The notes under the pieces were generated by a model. That model was given only the letters and a program-made list of their open reading frames with translations. It made no database searches and was not told the origin of the DNA. Below, one piece after another: positions 7,759-8,084 of a DNA stretch of 8,084 bases (position 1 is its first letter; each line of letters starts with the position of its first letter). This stretch comes from an uncultured Saprospiraceae bacterium (lineage in GTDB: Bacteria; Bacteroidota; Bacteroidia; Chitinophagales; Saprospiraceae), in assembly GCA_937894165.1 (NCBI GenBank), contig CALCSX010000178.1:1-8084 (forward strand), given 5' to 3'. The translations under genes were made by a program, and so were the position numbers.

Positions 7759-7784
7759 AATTTAACCTTTTATAAGGTCAAATT
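7759..7784. promoter_or_regulatory. Inverted repeat over the -7 box and start site, possible operator
   Basis: AATTTAACCTT (7759-7769) and AAGGTCAAATT (7774-7784) form 11-bp arms with one mismatch around the loop TTAT. The right arm covers six bases of the TAAATTTG box, and the repeat spans the expected transcription start. In RNA the mismatch becomes a G-U pair, so a short leader hairpin is an alternative. There is no regulator gene in the window to pair with it. Confidence 0.4.
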
Positions 7785-7813
7785 TAAATAAAAAAGGGTA
7801 GTTTCGCAGACAA
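7779..7813 (-). promoter_or_regulatory. Candidate Bacteroidota promoter for the Spx/ArsC-like and GNAT/nitrilase operon
   Basis: TAAATTTG at 7786-7779 on the minus strand matches the Bacteroidota -7 consensus TAnnTTTG exactly. GGTTG with TTG at 7813-7811 could serve as the -33 element, but the 24-base gap is a little longer than usual. Transcription would start around 7770, leaving a leader of about 20 bases before ATG 7748. Confidence 0.5.
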
Positions 7814-8084
7814 CCAATTCTTTCTATTAGGAAAAGCTTTTACTCTTAGGTAAACTTGTGGAAAATTTATTATTAAATTACATTTCAAATAAAACCCACT
7901 TGAAAAGTATTTTGCTAAATTTTCAATATAGAATTCATTTAAATAATAGATTGGCTAGTATATGGCCTTTTCTTGGAACTTCTAATAATGCAAGTTACTC
8001 TTCAATTTTATCTCGCTGATAAGAAAACTTCAAAGACAAGGCTTTCGAAGTATTTGAATCCAAGGAGTTTATAGGAAATAAATG
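7814..8084. other. Non-coding or unassigned edge region
   Basis: About 270 AT-rich bases in which I recognise no gene. The longest plus-strand candidate is a 28-codon ORF (7988-8074), too short and featureless to support. The window ends on an ATG (8082-8084) preceded by AGGAG at 8063-8067 and AGGAAATAA, so a divergent plus-strand gene could begin there. A minus-strand frame entering from the right is open for about 30 codons before a stop, which is also inconclusive. Confidence 0.4.

Noticed and set aside
7749..7760. TTG start four codons upstream for the Spx/ArsC-like gene
   Set aside because: ATG 7748 begins the conserved MKKIYYLSTC strand and places CxxC at 10-13 as in the family; the extra residues match nothing.
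7988..8074. 28-codon plus-strand small ORF near the right edge
   Set aside because: It is too short, with no supporting start context or recognisable motif.

Overview
The window looks like a chromosomal segment of a Bacteroidota bacterium, probably of the Saprospiria/Cytophagia type. The evidence is a type IX secretion (T9SS) C-terminal sorting tail on a large surface protein, a secreted protein of a family common in that group, AT-rich DNA, weak or absent Shine-Dalgarno sites, and a TAnnTTTG-type -7 promoter element. Every supported gene is on the minus strand, so the text reads from right to left.

Right side (about 7780 down to 5851): a promoter-like TAAATTTG box with an 11-bp inverted repeat overlapping its downstream side, then a small Spx/ArsC-family thioredoxin-fold protein with a CxxC motif. 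Eight bases later comes a two-domain protein with an N-terminal GNAT acetyltransferase and a C-terminal carbon-nitrogen hydrolase (nitrilase superfamily). The two genes are probably one operon. The 270 bases to the right edge hold no gene I can support.

Middle (5850 to 4757): about 1.1 kb without a convincing gene. The 5160-5850 part is a patchwork of short degenerate repeats and small palindromes, like the extragenic repetitive DNA seen in many Bacteroidota genomes. The 4757-5160 part is plain AT-rich DNA upstream of the large surface-protein gene.

Left side (4756 to 1): a gene of about 1200 codons for a secreted right-handed beta-helix protein with a T9SS tail. Its only plausible ATG (4756) is separated from the signal-peptide core by seven perfect copies of an 8-bp GC-rich repeat. 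Eight is not a multiple of three, and with seven copies the ATG is out of frame with the signal peptide and body, so translation should stop after 31 codons. Eight, five or two copies would restore the frame. This is the main discovery candidate: a slipped-strand ON/OFF switch inside the signal peptide of a T9SS surface protein, read here in the OFF state. Downstream, a perfect 14-bp stem followed by a short T run looks like a terminator. It is almost directly followed by the start of a second secreted protein (beta-propeller-like), which runs off the left edge.

The left half therefore encodes cell-surface or exported products, one of them apparently switchable. The right half is a small cytoplasmic operon with no evident functional link to it.
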